A stretch of 64,000 nucleotides of DNA from Alphaproteobacteria bacterium (GTDB lineage: Bacteria > Pseudomonadota > Alphaproteobacteria > Sphingomonadales > Sphingomonadaceae): contig JAUIFP010000004.1 in NCBI GenBank assembly GCA_030430365.1, positions 1 to 64,000 of the forward strand. The letters are read 5' to 3'. Shown here one piece after another: positions 41,469-49,963 of this stretch. The notes under the pieces were generated by a model. It was not told where the DNA came from, did no database searches, and saw only the letters and a program-made list of their open reading frames with translations. Position numbers and translations under genes: made by a program. Numbering within the stretch: position 1 is the first letter of the stretch; each line of letters opens with the position of its first letter.

Positions 41469-41593
41469 TTTTCCGGCGTAGGGCCACGATTGGTCTTCTT
41501 TGATGCCCGGTGCGGCCAGTGATAGAAAGCAATGAGAGAGGGGGAATGGAAGACTGCGGCGCCTGACAGAAGGCGCCATCTTCCACAACGGCG

Positions 41594-43216
41594 ATGAAAG
41601 CGTTCGACTATATCGTGATTGGATCCGGATCGGCCGGTTCGATCGTCGCCTCGCGCTTGAGCGAGGATCCGGAAGTATCCGTTCTTCTGCTCGAGGCTGG
41701 GCGGCGCGACGACCACCCCTTCATGTCGATGCCGATCGCCTTTCCCAAGGTGGCAACCAGCCGCCCCTACATTTGGCCCTATGAAAGCGAACCCGAGCCC
41801 GGGCTGAACGGGCGCAGCTTGCCGATCTGGCGCGGCAAGACTTTGGGGGGATGCTCCTCCATCAATGCGATGATCAATGTGCGCGGCAGCCGCTACGATT
41901 ACGATATGTGGCGCCAGCAAGGCCTGGAAGGCTGGGGCTATCGCGACGTGCTGCCCTATTTCAAGAAAATGGAAGATAGCTGGCGCGGAGAGGATCTCTA
42001 TCACGCAACCGGCGGCCCGGTGGGCAATGTTCCAGTCGACCGGCCGGAGACCCATTTCCTCCAACTTCAGCAAGCGGCGATGAATGCCGGGCTGCCCGTT
42101 TGCAACGATCACCACGGTGCCGAACAGGTCGGCATCAGCCGGATCGAAGTCACGACCAACAAGGGCAGGCGTGCCAGTTCGGCCCGTGCCTATCTCCATC
42201 CTGCGATGAAGACCCGCAAGAATTTGACGGTTCTGACCAAGGCGCAAACGCTGCGCATCGTCACGGAAAACAAGCGTGCCACCGGCGTGGAGTTCTTGCG
42301 CGGCGGAAAAGTCGAGACCGTTCACGCAGATCGCGAAGTGGTGGTCTGCGCTGGTACCTATGCTTCGCCGCAGCTGCTGATGCTCTCAGGGATCGGACCC
42401 GCCGATCATCTGCGCTCGGTGGGCGTGGATGTCGTGCAGGACCTCCCCGGCGTGGGCCAGAACCTGCAAGAGCACCCCAACCTGCTCAATATCTTCCGCG
42501 CCAGCGGTAAGCTTGGGCTGTCGCGATATCTGCGGCTCGACCGGGCAACCATGTCGGTCATGCGCTGGGCTATGACCGGCGAAGGTCCGTTCGCCATGGC
42601 CGGGACGATGGCCAATATCTTCATGCGCTCGCGCGAAGGGCTGGAGCGTCCCGACGTGCAGATCATCGTCATGCCCGTGCATCAGCATGCGGAGCTGTGG
42701 TTCCCCTGGGTAACCAGAAAGCCCGTTTACGCCTTCACTGCCCGCGTGGGCGTGCTGCATGCCCTTTCGCGCGGCTGGGTGAAGCTGCGTTCGTCCGACC
42801 CGCGGGATCTGCCCCGCATCCGCTTCAACATGTTCGTAGAAAAAGCCGATCTCGATGCCATGGTCGAAGCCGTGAAGTTCAGCCGCGAACTCTTTGCCCA
42901 GCAGCCGATGCGCGATCTGATTTCGGAAGAGCTACTGCCGGGCAAGGAATTCACCAGCGATGGCGAACTCGGAGAGGCCATCCGCAGTCAGGCCGAGCAT
43001 CGGCATCACGCCTGCGGCACCTGCAAGATGGGCATCGACGATCAGGCCGTGGTGGACGCAGAATTGCGCGTTCACGGGATCGAGAACCTGCGCGTTGCAG
43101 ATGCCTCGGTCATGCCAGACGATCCGTCCGGCAACACCAATGTTCCGACCATGATGATCGGCGAAAAGGCAGCCGACTTACTTAAAGGCCGCCGGCTCGA
43201 ACCGGCGGAAGTCTGA
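41594..43216 (+). CDS. GMC family FAD-dependent oxidoreductase (choline/alcohol dehydrogenase-like)
   Basis: A 540-residue GMC oxidoreductase. The N-terminal FAD motif is IGSGSAGSIVASRLSE (about residues 8-23); GMC signature 1 is around RGKTLGGCSSINAM; the C-terminal catalytic region contains HHACGTCKMG and PSGNTNVPTMMIGEKAAD. Enzymes of this type oxidise primary alcohols to aldehydes. It may feed the aldehyde dehydrogenase at 48408. A small hairpin GGCGCC-N8-GGCGCC (41558-41577) lies 16 nt before the ATG, and no strong ribosome site is visible, so translation may be restricted. It precedes an HpaI-type aldolase by 82 nt. Confidence 0.88.
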   Translation: MKAFDYIVIGSGSAGSIVASRLSEDPEVSVLLLEAGRRDDHPFMSMPIAFPKVATSRPYIWPYESEPEPGLNGRSLPIWRGKTLGGCSSINAMINVRGSRYDYDMWRQQGLEGWGYRDVLPYFKKMEDSWRGEDLYHATGGPVGNVPVDRPETHFLQLQQAAMNAGLPVCNDHHGAEQVGISRIEVTTNKGRRASSARAYLHPAMKTRKNLTVLTKAQTLRIVTENKRATGVEFLRGGKVETVHADREVVVCAGTYASPQLLMLSGIGPADHLRSVGVDVVQDLPGVGQNLQEHPNLLNIFRASGKLGLSRYLRLDRATMSVMRWAMTGEGPFAMAGTMANIFMRSREGLERPDVQIIVMPVHQHAELWFPWVTRKPVYAFTARVGVLHALSRGWVKLRSSDPRDLPRIRFNMFVEKADLDAMVEAVKFSRELFAQQPMRDLISEELLPGKEFTSDGELGEAIRSQAEHRHHACGTCKMGIDDQAVVDAELRVHGIENLRVADASVMPDDPSGNTNVPTMMIGEKAADLLKGRRLEPAEV

Positions 43217-43298
43217 GTGAAGGAGCGGCAGCCAGACGAGCCAAAGACGGCCGCATGGCGCGCCCGCCAAACCGCATAGCAAAGGGAGATAACAAGCC

Positions 43299-44108
43299 AT
43301 GACGTCAGATGCTCAAAGGCCCGACCCGCGCGAATTCCGCAATCGGGTAATCAATCGCGAGCCCCTAGTGGGTTCGTTCCTGAAGTTCACGGTCCCCCAA
43401 GCGACCGAGATTTTCGGCCAGGTTGGCTATGACTTCGTGATGTTGGACGAAGAGCATGCGCCCTGGACGCGCGACCAACTGGGCATGGGCTATCTTGCGG
43501 CCCGTGCCTTCGGAACCGCAGCCATGACCAGGGTATCGCGCCCAGATGCAGCCAGCATACTGTCTGCGCTGGATGACGGCGCAATCGGCGTGATGGTCCC
43601 CCACGTATCTTCGGCACAGAAGGCCAAGGATGTCGCTTCCTGGGCACGCTACAAGGGCGGTACGCGCGGCTCTGGCGTCAGCCGGGGCGGCGACTATGGC
43701 GGAATGGTGGGCCCCGACGGTATCGACGGCTATTACCAGCGCGCCGATTCCATCACGACCGTGTTTGCAATGATCGAAGATGCCGAAGCGATCGAACAGA
43801 TCGACGACATTACGGCAGTTGAAGGAATTGATTGCTTCTTCATGGGCCGCGGCGACCTCGGTCTATCACTCAGCAACGTCAAGGGAGCCGCCCCGACAGT
43901 GGCGGAAGCGACCAAGATCATCGCGGAATCGGTGCTGAAAAACGGCAAGGCGCTTGCAGCAGTCTCCCCGACCCTCGCCGGCGATGACGCCAAGGCAATG
44001 GCCGATCTGGGCGTCACCGTGATGATGGTAGGCAGCGATCAAGGCTTCATGCGCGCAGGCGCCGCTGCCCAGCTCGCAAACTTCGAAACGCTGTTCGGGA
44101 AGGCCTAA
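43299..44108 (+). CDS. HpcH/HpaI class II aldolase family protein
   Basis: A 269-residue metal-dependent aldolase/lyase. The base His53 is in MLDEEHAPW, divalent-metal ligands are Glu160 in MIEDAEA and Asp186 in GRGDLG, matching HpaI, which cleaves 4-hydroxy-2-ketoacids to pyruvate and an aldehyde. The substrate-binding Arg region is in RVSRPDAAS. The lack of a meta-cleavage pathway nearby leaves the substrate open. GGGAG precedes the ATG. It likely shares a transcript with the GMC gene, and converges on an MFS gene with a hairpin between. Confidence 0.86.
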   Translation: MTSDAQRPDPREFRNRVINREPLVGSFLKFTVPQATEIFGQVGYDFVMLDEEHAPWTRDQLGMGYLAARAFGTAAMTRVSRPDAASILSALDDGAIGVMVPHVSSAQKAKDVASWARYKGGTRGSGVSRGGDYGGMVGPDGIDGYYQRADSITTVFAMIEDAEAIEQIDDITAVEGIDCFFMGRGDLGLSLSNVKGAAPTVAEATKIIAESVLKNGKALAAVSPTLAGDDAKAMADLGVTVMMVGSDQGFMRAGAAAQLANFETLFGKA

Positions 44109-44113
44109 GGAAC

Positions 44114-44139
44114 AGGCGCAGGGCAGCCACTCTGCGCCT
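44114..44139. terminator. Hairpin between convergent aldolase and MFS genes
   Basis: AGGCGCAG and CTGCGCCT pair perfectly around a 10-nt loop immediately after the aldolase stop. There is no long T-run; the position suggests a transcription end. Confidence 0.5.
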
Positions 44140-44174
44140 TGTCCGGCCCACAACCGGCTCCCCGCTGCTTGACG

Positions 44175-45563
44175 TCAGTCGCCGGCGTTGATCCTGGCCC
44201 GGTGCGCTTTGCCATAGGGGCCGATCGCCAGCCAGATCAGCAGCGCATCGAGCGGTGCAAGCACCAGCCTGAAGCCGGCCAGCACGTAACGCAGATCCTC
44301 TTCCGCTCCGGCAACGACGTCGGTCAGCACGCCGACAATTAGCGGGCCTGCACCGCCGCCCACAGCGGCAATGATGAACAGATAGAGCGCATTGATCTGG
44401 CCGCGCATGGCGTTCGGCGTGGAAACCTGCAGCGCCGAGTTGTAACCCGCACCGCCCATTGCAGCGATCGCATATCCAATAGAGCCGATGACCAAGGCCA
44501 GCACCGGCGTGGGCATCAGCGGCTGAGCGACAATGAAGGGAATGCACAGGAAATTGGCCATGAACAGCGTGCGAATATTCGCATCGTCACGCCGTTTGCC
44601 GAGACGTTCTGCAAGCCACGCACCGCCGAACAGCCCGATCAGTGCGCTACCCATATTGATCGGACCAAGCAGCGGGCCGGCAACCTCCGGCCCCCAGCCG
44701 TAAGTCCGTTCATAGAAGGCGGGGATCCATGCAAGTGCACCGAAAGACTGGATCGAATTGAGCAGCGATCCGAGCAGCAACGGAATGTGCATCCGGCGAT
44801 TGGCCCACACGAAGCCCAGCACTTCGCGCAAAGGATAACCGCCCTTTTTGTGCGAAGTCGTGCGCTGCGGCTCCGGCACGGTGAGCATGATGACGATTGA
44901 CACCAGCAGGCCGGGTAGGCCGAGAATGATAAACACCAGGTGCCAGTCCCGAAGTTCGCCGATGCCGGGAATCGAAATCGGGTCCATATGGGCGAAGACC
45001 CCCATCAGCAGTCCGCCGAAAAAGAGCGCAGCGGCGCCGCCCGCCATGAAGCCCGTGTTGTAGATGGCATAGGCACGGGGCAATTTGCTCTTGGGGACGA
45101 CGTCCGCAATCATCGACAGGGAAGCCGGGCTGCTCCCGGATTCCGCACCGCCCACGATCATACGGGCGACGAACAGCTGCCAGTAATTTTGCGCCAGGCC
45201 GCAAAGCGCAGTCGCCGCGCTCCATACCGCCAGGCTGGCAGCGATGACCGGTTTGCGGAAACCGCGATCCGCGAAGCGCGCGATTGGCGGACCGAAAAGG
45301 AAGTAAGTCGATACGAAAGCGATGCCGGTGAGATACCCGATCTCGGTATCGGTCAGGGTGAAATCATCCTTGATCGATTCCACCATCAAGCTGATCACAT
45401 TCCGATCGATCTGCCCCAGCATGATGACCACGGCGGTAACCACCACCGTGTACCAGCCGATGAAGCCTGCTTTTTTCTCCGGTGCTGAAACCGGAGATTC
45501 AGCGGGTGCCGCCTCAAGGCCGCCGGGTTCGCCCGCCACCGAGCTGGAGTCGCTGCTACTCAC
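44175..45563 (-). CDS. MFS transporter, spinster-like
   Basis: A 462-residue major facilitator with about 12 hydrophobic segments. It has the N-terminal conserved GQIDRNVISLMVESIKDDF motif (about residues 46-64) of the spinster-related bacterial group, and the RFADRGFRKP loop between helices 2 and 3. It imports or exports organic acids or hydrophobic substrates. The GTG start is preceded by GAGGGG. It shares its N-terminal motif with the MFS protein at 51514, so the two are likely paralogues for related compounds. It is upstream of nothing on the same strand within 50 nt; the DUF6282-like gene precedes it by 107 nt. Confidence 0.87.
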   Translation of the reverse strand: MSSSDSSSVAGEPGGLEAAPAESPVSAPEKKAGFIGWYTVVVTAVVIMLGQIDRNVISLMVESIKDDFTLTDTEIGYLTGIAFVSTYFLFGPPIARFADRGFRKPVIAASLAVWSAATALCGLAQNYWQLFVARMIVGGAESGSSPASLSMIADVVPKSKLPRAYAIYNTGFMAGGAAALFFGGLLMGVFAHMDPISIPGIGELRDWHLVFIILGLPGLLVSIVIMLTVPEPQRTTSHKKGGYPLREVLGFVWANRRMHIPLLLGSLLNSIQSFGALAWIPAFYERTYGWGPEVAGPLLGPINMGSALIGLFGGAWLAERLGKRRDDANIRTLFMANFLCIPFIVAQPLMPTPVLALVIGSIGYAIAAMGGAGYNSALQVSTPNAMRGQINALYLFIIAAVGGGAGPLIVGVLTDVVAGAEEDLRYVLAGFRLVLAPLDALLIWLAIGPYGKAHRARINAGD

Positions 45564-45670
45564 TTACTTGATCCCCTCAAAAACGGCTCAGACTCCGCCC
45601 GTCCGCCAAGTGCCAAACGCCTGGATTAATTTCGAAATTTCTGTCCCTGACCGTGCGCGTGTGCCGCTTC

Positions 45671-46612
45671 TCAGTCGTCCAGACCGAGCAAAGCGATCGG
45701 ATTGAGCGAGATCATCTTGCGGATGTCTTCGTCCGAATAGCCAAGCTCGAGACACGCCTTGATCACGTTGCGGAAGCCCTGCACCGGATGGTCGTTGCCC
45801 TTCTGACCAAGGTCCGAAGCCAAAATGGTGTTATCGACACCGGCAGACTTGATCATCGCGTCGAGCTCCGACGGACCGACCGGCGGATCGCGATCACGGG
45901 CATCCGACCGCACGAACATGCACAGCGAATGCTCGATATAAGCCCCCAGTTCGGAGACGAAGTTGTGGATGTCATCGAGCGAGGCATCCAGGATGAAGTT
46001 CGGATGATTGACCAGCAGGCGTTTCACGCCGCGCTTCTTCGCTTCGCGGAATACAGCGAAAATCTCGGACACATGCATGTGCCCGCCCGAAAGAATGAGA
46101 TCATGCTCGGCGACCATGTCGAGGATCTCTTTCACCTCGTCCTTCACTTCCCCGAGCTCATCCAGCGGGGTGAGCGGTTCGAAGGGGATCATTTTCCGGA
46201 TCGTATGCGGAAAGCCCGCCTTGATCCCGAAAGGTGAATCGATGTGGTTCTTCGATGAGAAGGTCGGCATCCACACCAGCTTGGCGCCCAGCGCGACACC
46301 GTGGTCGACTGCATGCTTGTTGAAGCCGCCAACCGAATTGTTGAGCGGCACGCCCGAAAACATCGTCACATTCAAGTGACCATGCGTCTCGTTAAGCAAT
46401 TCGGTGATCGGCGTTGCCGAATAATAGTGATCCTTCACCAGGACCGCGCGAAAGCCTGCATCCGCGGCTTCCTGCATCGCTTCCAGGTGATTGAGATCGC
46501 GCGCCATGCATGACGGGCCGGAGTGGCAATGCATGTCGACTGCCCCCACAAGCAGCCGCGATACGTGATCTTCCAGCGCTTCGCCGGTTGGAACATCTGT
46601 TGTCGTAGCCAT
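45671..46612 (-). CDS. Cytoplasmic DUF6282-like amidohydrolase-fold protein
   Basis: A 313-residue protein without a signal peptide. It shares with the exported protein at 29857 the sequence order AVDMHCHSGPS, VLVKDHYYS, LILSGGHMHVSE, LLVNHPNF, and an Asp in ILASDLGQKG. These residues are candidate metal ligands of an amidohydrolase-type site. The reaction is unknown. ATG 46612 follows AGGA closely. It is 57 nt after a SnoaL-fold gene and probably on its transcript. A two-compartment pair (one exported, one cytosolic) is unusual. Confidence 0.77.
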   Translation of the reverse strand: MATTTDVPTGEALEDHVSRLLVGAVDMHCHSGPSCMARDLNHLEAMQEAADAGFRAVLVKDHYYSATPITELLNETHGHLNVTMFSGVPLNNSVGGFNKHAVDHGVALGAKLVWMPTFSSKNHIDSPFGIKAGFPHTIRKMIPFEPLTPLDELGEVKDEVKEILDMVAEHDLILSGGHMHVSEIFAVFREAKKRGVKRLLVNHPNFILDASLDDIHNFVSELGAYIEHSLCMFVRSDARDRDPPVGPSELDAMIKSAGVDNTILASDLGQKGNDHPVQGFRNVIKACLELGYSDEDIRKMISLNPIALLGLDD

Positions 46613-46669
46613 TTCATCCTCACATTCCGCGGCCCTCATGGGTTGGGCCGCATTGAAACTCTTCCCGCC

Positions 46670-47158
46670 TTACCAGGCAGGATTCTCGGCCGGAGATTCT
46701 CCGGAGATTTCGTTGTAGATTTTGCGCGAAGTGAACCGCCAACCGTCGGGCGTTCGGGCCAGTTCGTCTTCATAGAGACCGTAGGCCGGGATATAGGGCC
46801 AGCGCGGCTGGTTATCGTTGCTGAGGTCGAACCAGTAAGCGACTGCCCGGGCGCGGTCGCCCTGCACTTCGATCACCCGATTGGCCAGGAAATGCCTTAG
46901 CCGCGCCGGTTTTGCCGGAGCGTCGGCTTCATCCCGTTTGCGCACGAATTCCCGCATTCTGGCGCAAGCGGCCTGGATGTTTGCGCGGCCTTCGGCATGG
47001 CCTTCGGGCCAGGACAAGACAGCCTCTTCTGTGAAGACGGACCCGTAAGTTTCCGCGTCCTGCCAGTCGAGCGCATACATGTAGCGGCTCTGCAATTCGC
47101 CGATCTCCATCTTGTCGATCATGTCCTGCAAGGCCGCAGGATCCGGCTGCCCGCTCAA
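46670..47158 (-). CDS. SnoaL-like (NTF2-fold) protein
   Basis: A 162-residue SnoaL_4-type protein. It has EIGELQSRYMYALDWQDAET near the start (about 17-36) and the C-terminal strand YEDELARTPDGWRFTSRKIY. These small dimeric proteins act as dehydratases or isomerases, or as beta subunits of oxygenases. It is the first gene of a minus-strand unit with the DUF6282-like protein and perhaps the MFS gene, and it has operator copy G 58 nt upstream of the ATG. Confidence 0.82.
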   Translation of the reverse strand: MSGQPDPAALQDMIDKMEIGELQSRYMYALDWQDAETYGSVFTEEAVLSWPEGHAEGRANIQAACARMREFVRKRDEADAPAKPARLRHFLANRVIEVQGDRARAVAYWFDLSNDNQPRWPYIPAYGLYEDELARTPDGWRFTSRKIYNEISGESPAENPAW

Positions 47159-47215
47159 TTCACCTCTCCATCTCCATTCACCCGGTTTGCCGGCTTACCT
47201 GCCGGCCTTAGGTAA

Positions 47216-47242
47216 TTAACATGTTCATTGTGTATCAAGTTG
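47216..47242. promoter_or_regulatory. Shared catabolic operator, copy G (two half-sites)
   Basis: TTAACATGTTCA (47216-47227) is followed by TATCAAGTTG (47233-47242), the reverse complement of CAACTTGATA as in copy H. Two overlapping sites upstream of the SnoaL gene at 47158 are possible. Confidence 0.5.
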
Positions 47243-47311
47243 CAGCCGCGCGCAATAGCGCAGATGCTCAGTGCGGGAGGGAGTGCAAATCGGCCGCTTC
47301 AACCGATCCCG

Positions 47312-48298
47312 TCAGCCGATGACCCGCTGGATGAAACGGGCCAGCTCTTCGCGGATTTCGGTGTTCTCGGGCGCATCGCCGATCAGGAAACCGCCGTGAG
47401 GCATGGCTTCCCAGACATGTAGCTCCGCATCGATGCCTGCCTTCCTCAGCTTGCGGTGAATGAGCACCGAGTTGGACAGGAACAGATCGCGTGTGCCGGA
47501 CTGGACGAATGTGGGCGGAAAGCCCTTGGCAAAGTCGGCAAAGAGCGGCGAAAGATAGGGATCGCGCATGTCATGCCCATCGGCATAAAGCGCGTTGCAT
47601 TCGGGCAGCCCGCCCTTGAGCACCACGTCCAGCTCTTCATTTGTCCGGAAGGTGTCGCCGGATTCGGTCAGATCCACTTCAGGCGTCAACAGGATCGAAC
47701 CTGCCGGCATCGGCAGTCCCTGATCGCGGATCATCAGAGTGGCGGAAGCGGCTATATTGCCTCCGGCCGAGCTACCGCCCAGCACGATCCTGGCCGGATC
47801 GACCGTTTCGATCAGCGCCTTGTACACGGCAACGCAGTCTTGCGGCGCAGCGGGAAACGGGTGGTCGGGCGGCATGCGATAATCGACTGCAATCACTCTG
47901 GCGCCCAGACCATCGGCGGATCGCGCACCCTGGGCCATCGCAAAATCGCCGCCGCCCGCTACAAAGGCGCCGCCATGAGCGAAGATATAGACCGGCAGAT
48001 CCTGCCCCGCCTTGCCGCGCGGAGTGCAGTCATAGCAGAGCACATCCGCGATCCTGACGGTTTCCACGTCGGCAGTCGTGCTCGCCATCATGGTCTCGAC
48101 CATCTTCGCGCGCCGTTCGTCAGGCTCGGCCATGCGCCGGCGCCAGGCATCCTTGTCTTCGGCAGGCGGCCAGGTCATGCGCGGATTGGATGCTGCATCG
48201 GAAAGCAGGCGCCGGGCGACCGAACTGATCGTTGTCGGCGGCGGAACGTCTTTCGCCTTCACATGGACGGGTGTGAAAGGTGCGTCTTGTTCCGCCAT
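47312..48298 (-). CDS. Alpha/beta hydrolase (hormone-sensitive lipase family)
   Basis: A 328-residue esterase. The oxyanion motif is IFAHGGAF (about residues 100-107), the nucleophile elbow GGSSAGG (about 170-176), the acid Asp in SGTRDLF and the His in MPHGGFL. It hydrolyses carboxylic esters of short or aromatic acids, so it could cleave the ester or lactone made by the Baeyer-Villiger enzymes. ATG 48298 has GGAG upstream. It is 74 nt downstream of the aldehyde-dehydrogenase terminator hairpin, so its own promoter is likely. Confidence 0.88.
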   Translation of the reverse strand: MAEQDAPFTPVHVKAKDVPPPTTISSVARRLLSDAASNPRMTWPPAEDKDAWRRRMAEPDERRAKMVETMMASTTADVETVRIADVLCYDCTPRGKAGQDLPVYIFAHGGAFVAGGGDFAMAQGARSADGLGARVIAVDYRMPPDHPFPAAPQDCVAVYKALIETVDPARIVLGGSSAGGNIAASATLMIRDQGLPMPAGSILLTPEVDLTESGDTFRTNEELDVVLKGGLPECNALYADGHDMRDPYLSPLFADFAKGFPPTFVQSGTRDLFLSNSVLIHRKLRKAGIDAELHVWEAMPHGGFLIGDAPENTEIREELARFIQRVIG

Positions 48299-48371
48299 TG
48301 CCTGCTCCTGCTCAGACGCGGCTATACGCCGGCGCCTGCCCAAATAACTGTTCTCTTGTGAGCGATGAAGA

Positions 48372-48400
48372 GCAAGGGGGCTGCCTATGAGCCCCCTTGC
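48372..48400 (-). terminator. Strong hairpin after the aldehyde dehydrogenase gene
   Basis: GCAAGGGGGCT and AGCCCCCTTGC form a perfect 11-bp stem with a 7-nt loop, 8 nt after the stop codon. The T-run is poor, so termination may be partial. Confidence 0.65.
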
Positions 48401-48407
48401 CGCCTCG

Positions 48408-49886
48408 TCAGCTCAGTTTTGTAGGTGCTTCGTCGACCAGAATGGTCTTGGTTTCAAGATAGTGCATGAGGCCTTGGGCCCCGCCCTCGCGTCCGATCCC
48501 GGACTGCTTGAAGCCGCCGAAGGGAAGCGAGAAATCGTTTCGCATGCCGTTCTGGCCCACATTGCCGGTGCGAATGCGCCGGGCAACGCGCCATGCCGCA
48601 TCCTTGTCATGCGTCAGGACAGAGCCGTTCAGGCCGTAATTGCTCTCATTGGCAATGCGGATCGCGTCTTGTTCGTCATCGCAGGGGATCAGGCTCAAAA
48701 CAGGGCCGAAGATCTCCTCCTGGGCGATCTGCATTTCGTTATCGACATTGGCGAACAAGGTGGGCTCCATGAAGTAGCCTTGGTTCATCTGGCTGGGACG
48801 GCCACCGCCGGTTACCAGGTCGGCACCGGCCGACTGGCCTGCCTGGATATAGCTCTCCACGCGGTCGAGCTGACGCTTCATGGCAAGCGGCCCCATCTGC
48901 GCTTCCGGATCGTTGGAATAGCCAAGCTGCGTGCCCTTCATCACTCCGGCGATTGCGTCCGCCAGTTCGTCATGCCGTGCCCGCGGGACAATCGCACGGG
49001 TCAGCATGGCGCAGACCTGACCGCTCACCAGCGTGATCGCGCCGCCCAGAATATTGGCTGCTTCCTCGATCGGCATGTCGTCCATGACTACCGCCGCCGA
49101 CTTGCCGCCCAGTTCGAGCGTGCAGCGCGCGATACGGCTGCCGCAAACCTCGGCAATACGCTTACCCGCCAGGGTCGAACCGGTGAAGCTCACCTTGTCT
49201 ACGCCGGGATTGTTGACGAGATGATCGGAAGCTTCGCGCTCACCGGGCACCAGGTTGATCACACCGGCGGGAAGCCCGGCTTCTTCTGCGCATTCCGCAA
49301 TGATGTAGCCTTCAAGCGGCGTTTCCGGCGACGGCTTCATGATTACCGCGCAACCCGACAGGAGCGACGGCGCCAGCTTTGCGCACATGATCATGTAGGG
49401 CACATTCCAGGGCGCAATCGCCGCCACAACGCCGACAGGCTCATGCACGATATAGGCGTGCGGCGAATTATCGGATTTGGCTTCTTTGATGAAATCGAAC
49501 TTCTTGCCCAGCGCGATTGCGTCTTCGAGATTCATCGTGCCGCGTTCGGTCAGATAGGGAGCCGTCGATTGCAGGCCGCCCATCTGGAGCGACCATGCCT
49601 CGGCCAATTCGGGATGCCGCCGGCGCAATGCCGCCACCAGCCGCTCCATCGCCTCGATCCGTTCGCCGGGGCTCATCCAGGGCCAAGGCCCATTGTCGAA
49701 CGCCTCGCGCGCCGCTGCGACTGCAAGATCCATATCCTTCGCGTCCGCTTCTGCCACGTGTCCGGCGACTTGCTCGGTGTCGGGCGAAACGATCGTGAGT
49801 TGGCGGCCCGAATTGGGCTTCACCCATTCACCGCCGATAAACAGGCGGTCGGGGTGCTTGAGTTGCGGCATTTTGTACTCGCTCAT
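48408..49886 (-). CDS. NAD(P)-dependent aldehyde dehydrogenase
   Basis: A 492-residue ALDH. The catalytic Cys is in SGQVCAMLTR (about residue 293), the general base Glu in LELGGKSA (about 260), the cofactor motif FTGSTLAG and the Asn in PWNVPY. It oxidises an aldehyde to its acid, and it may follow the GMC alcohol oxidase. The ATG at 49886 has GGGAG 8 nt upstream and overlaps the stop of a 26-codon leader frame. A close paralogue is truncated by the right window edge at 63556. Confidence 0.9.
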   Translation of the reverse strand: MSEYKMPQLKHPDRLFIGGEWVKPNSGRQLTIVSPDTEQVAGHVAEADAKDMDLAVAAAREAFDNGPWPWMSPGERIEAMERLVAALRRRHPELAEAWSLQMGGLQSTAPYLTERGTMNLEDAIALGKKFDFIKEAKSDNSPHAYIVHEPVGVVAAIAPWNVPYMIMCAKLAPSLLSGCAVIMKPSPETPLEGYIIAECAEEAGLPAGVINLVPGEREASDHLVNNPGVDKVSFTGSTLAGKRIAEVCGSRIARCTLELGGKSAAVVMDDMPIEEAANILGGAITLVSGQVCAMLTRAIVPRARHDELADAIAGVMKGTQLGYSNDPEAQMGPLAMKRQLDRVESYIQAGQSAGADLVTGGGRPSQMNQGYFMEPTLFANVDNEMQIAQEEIFGPVLSLIPCDDEQDAIRIANESNYGLNGSVLTHDKDAAWRVARRIRTGNVGQNGMRNDFSLPFGGFKQSGIGREGGAQGLMHYLETKTILVDEAPTKLS

Positions 49887-49963
49887 GCGAATGCTCCCAG
49901 CGGAAAGAGTTGATAGTGAATGAGGTCGGCCTGCTGCACGCAGAGAACCGGAAGCTTGTTCAT
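49883..49963 (-). CDS. Candidate 26-residue leader peptide overlapping the aldehyde dehydrogenase start
   Basis: ATG at 49963 is preceded by GAGAAGGGC, a good ribosome site, and runs 26 codons to a TGA that overlaps the aldehyde dehydrogenase ATG (ATGA). The sequence begins MNKLPVLCVQQADLIHY. The overlap suggests translational coupling. It may be a leader peptide or a chance frame; length and composition do not decide. Confidence 0.4.
   Translation of the reverse strand: MNKLPVLCVQQADLIHYQLFPLGAFA

Noticed and set aside
48387..49913. A 508-codon plus-strand frame antisense to the aldehyde dehydrogenase
   Set aside because: The ALDH on the minus strand has all catalytic motifs. The antisense frame shows only shadow composition.
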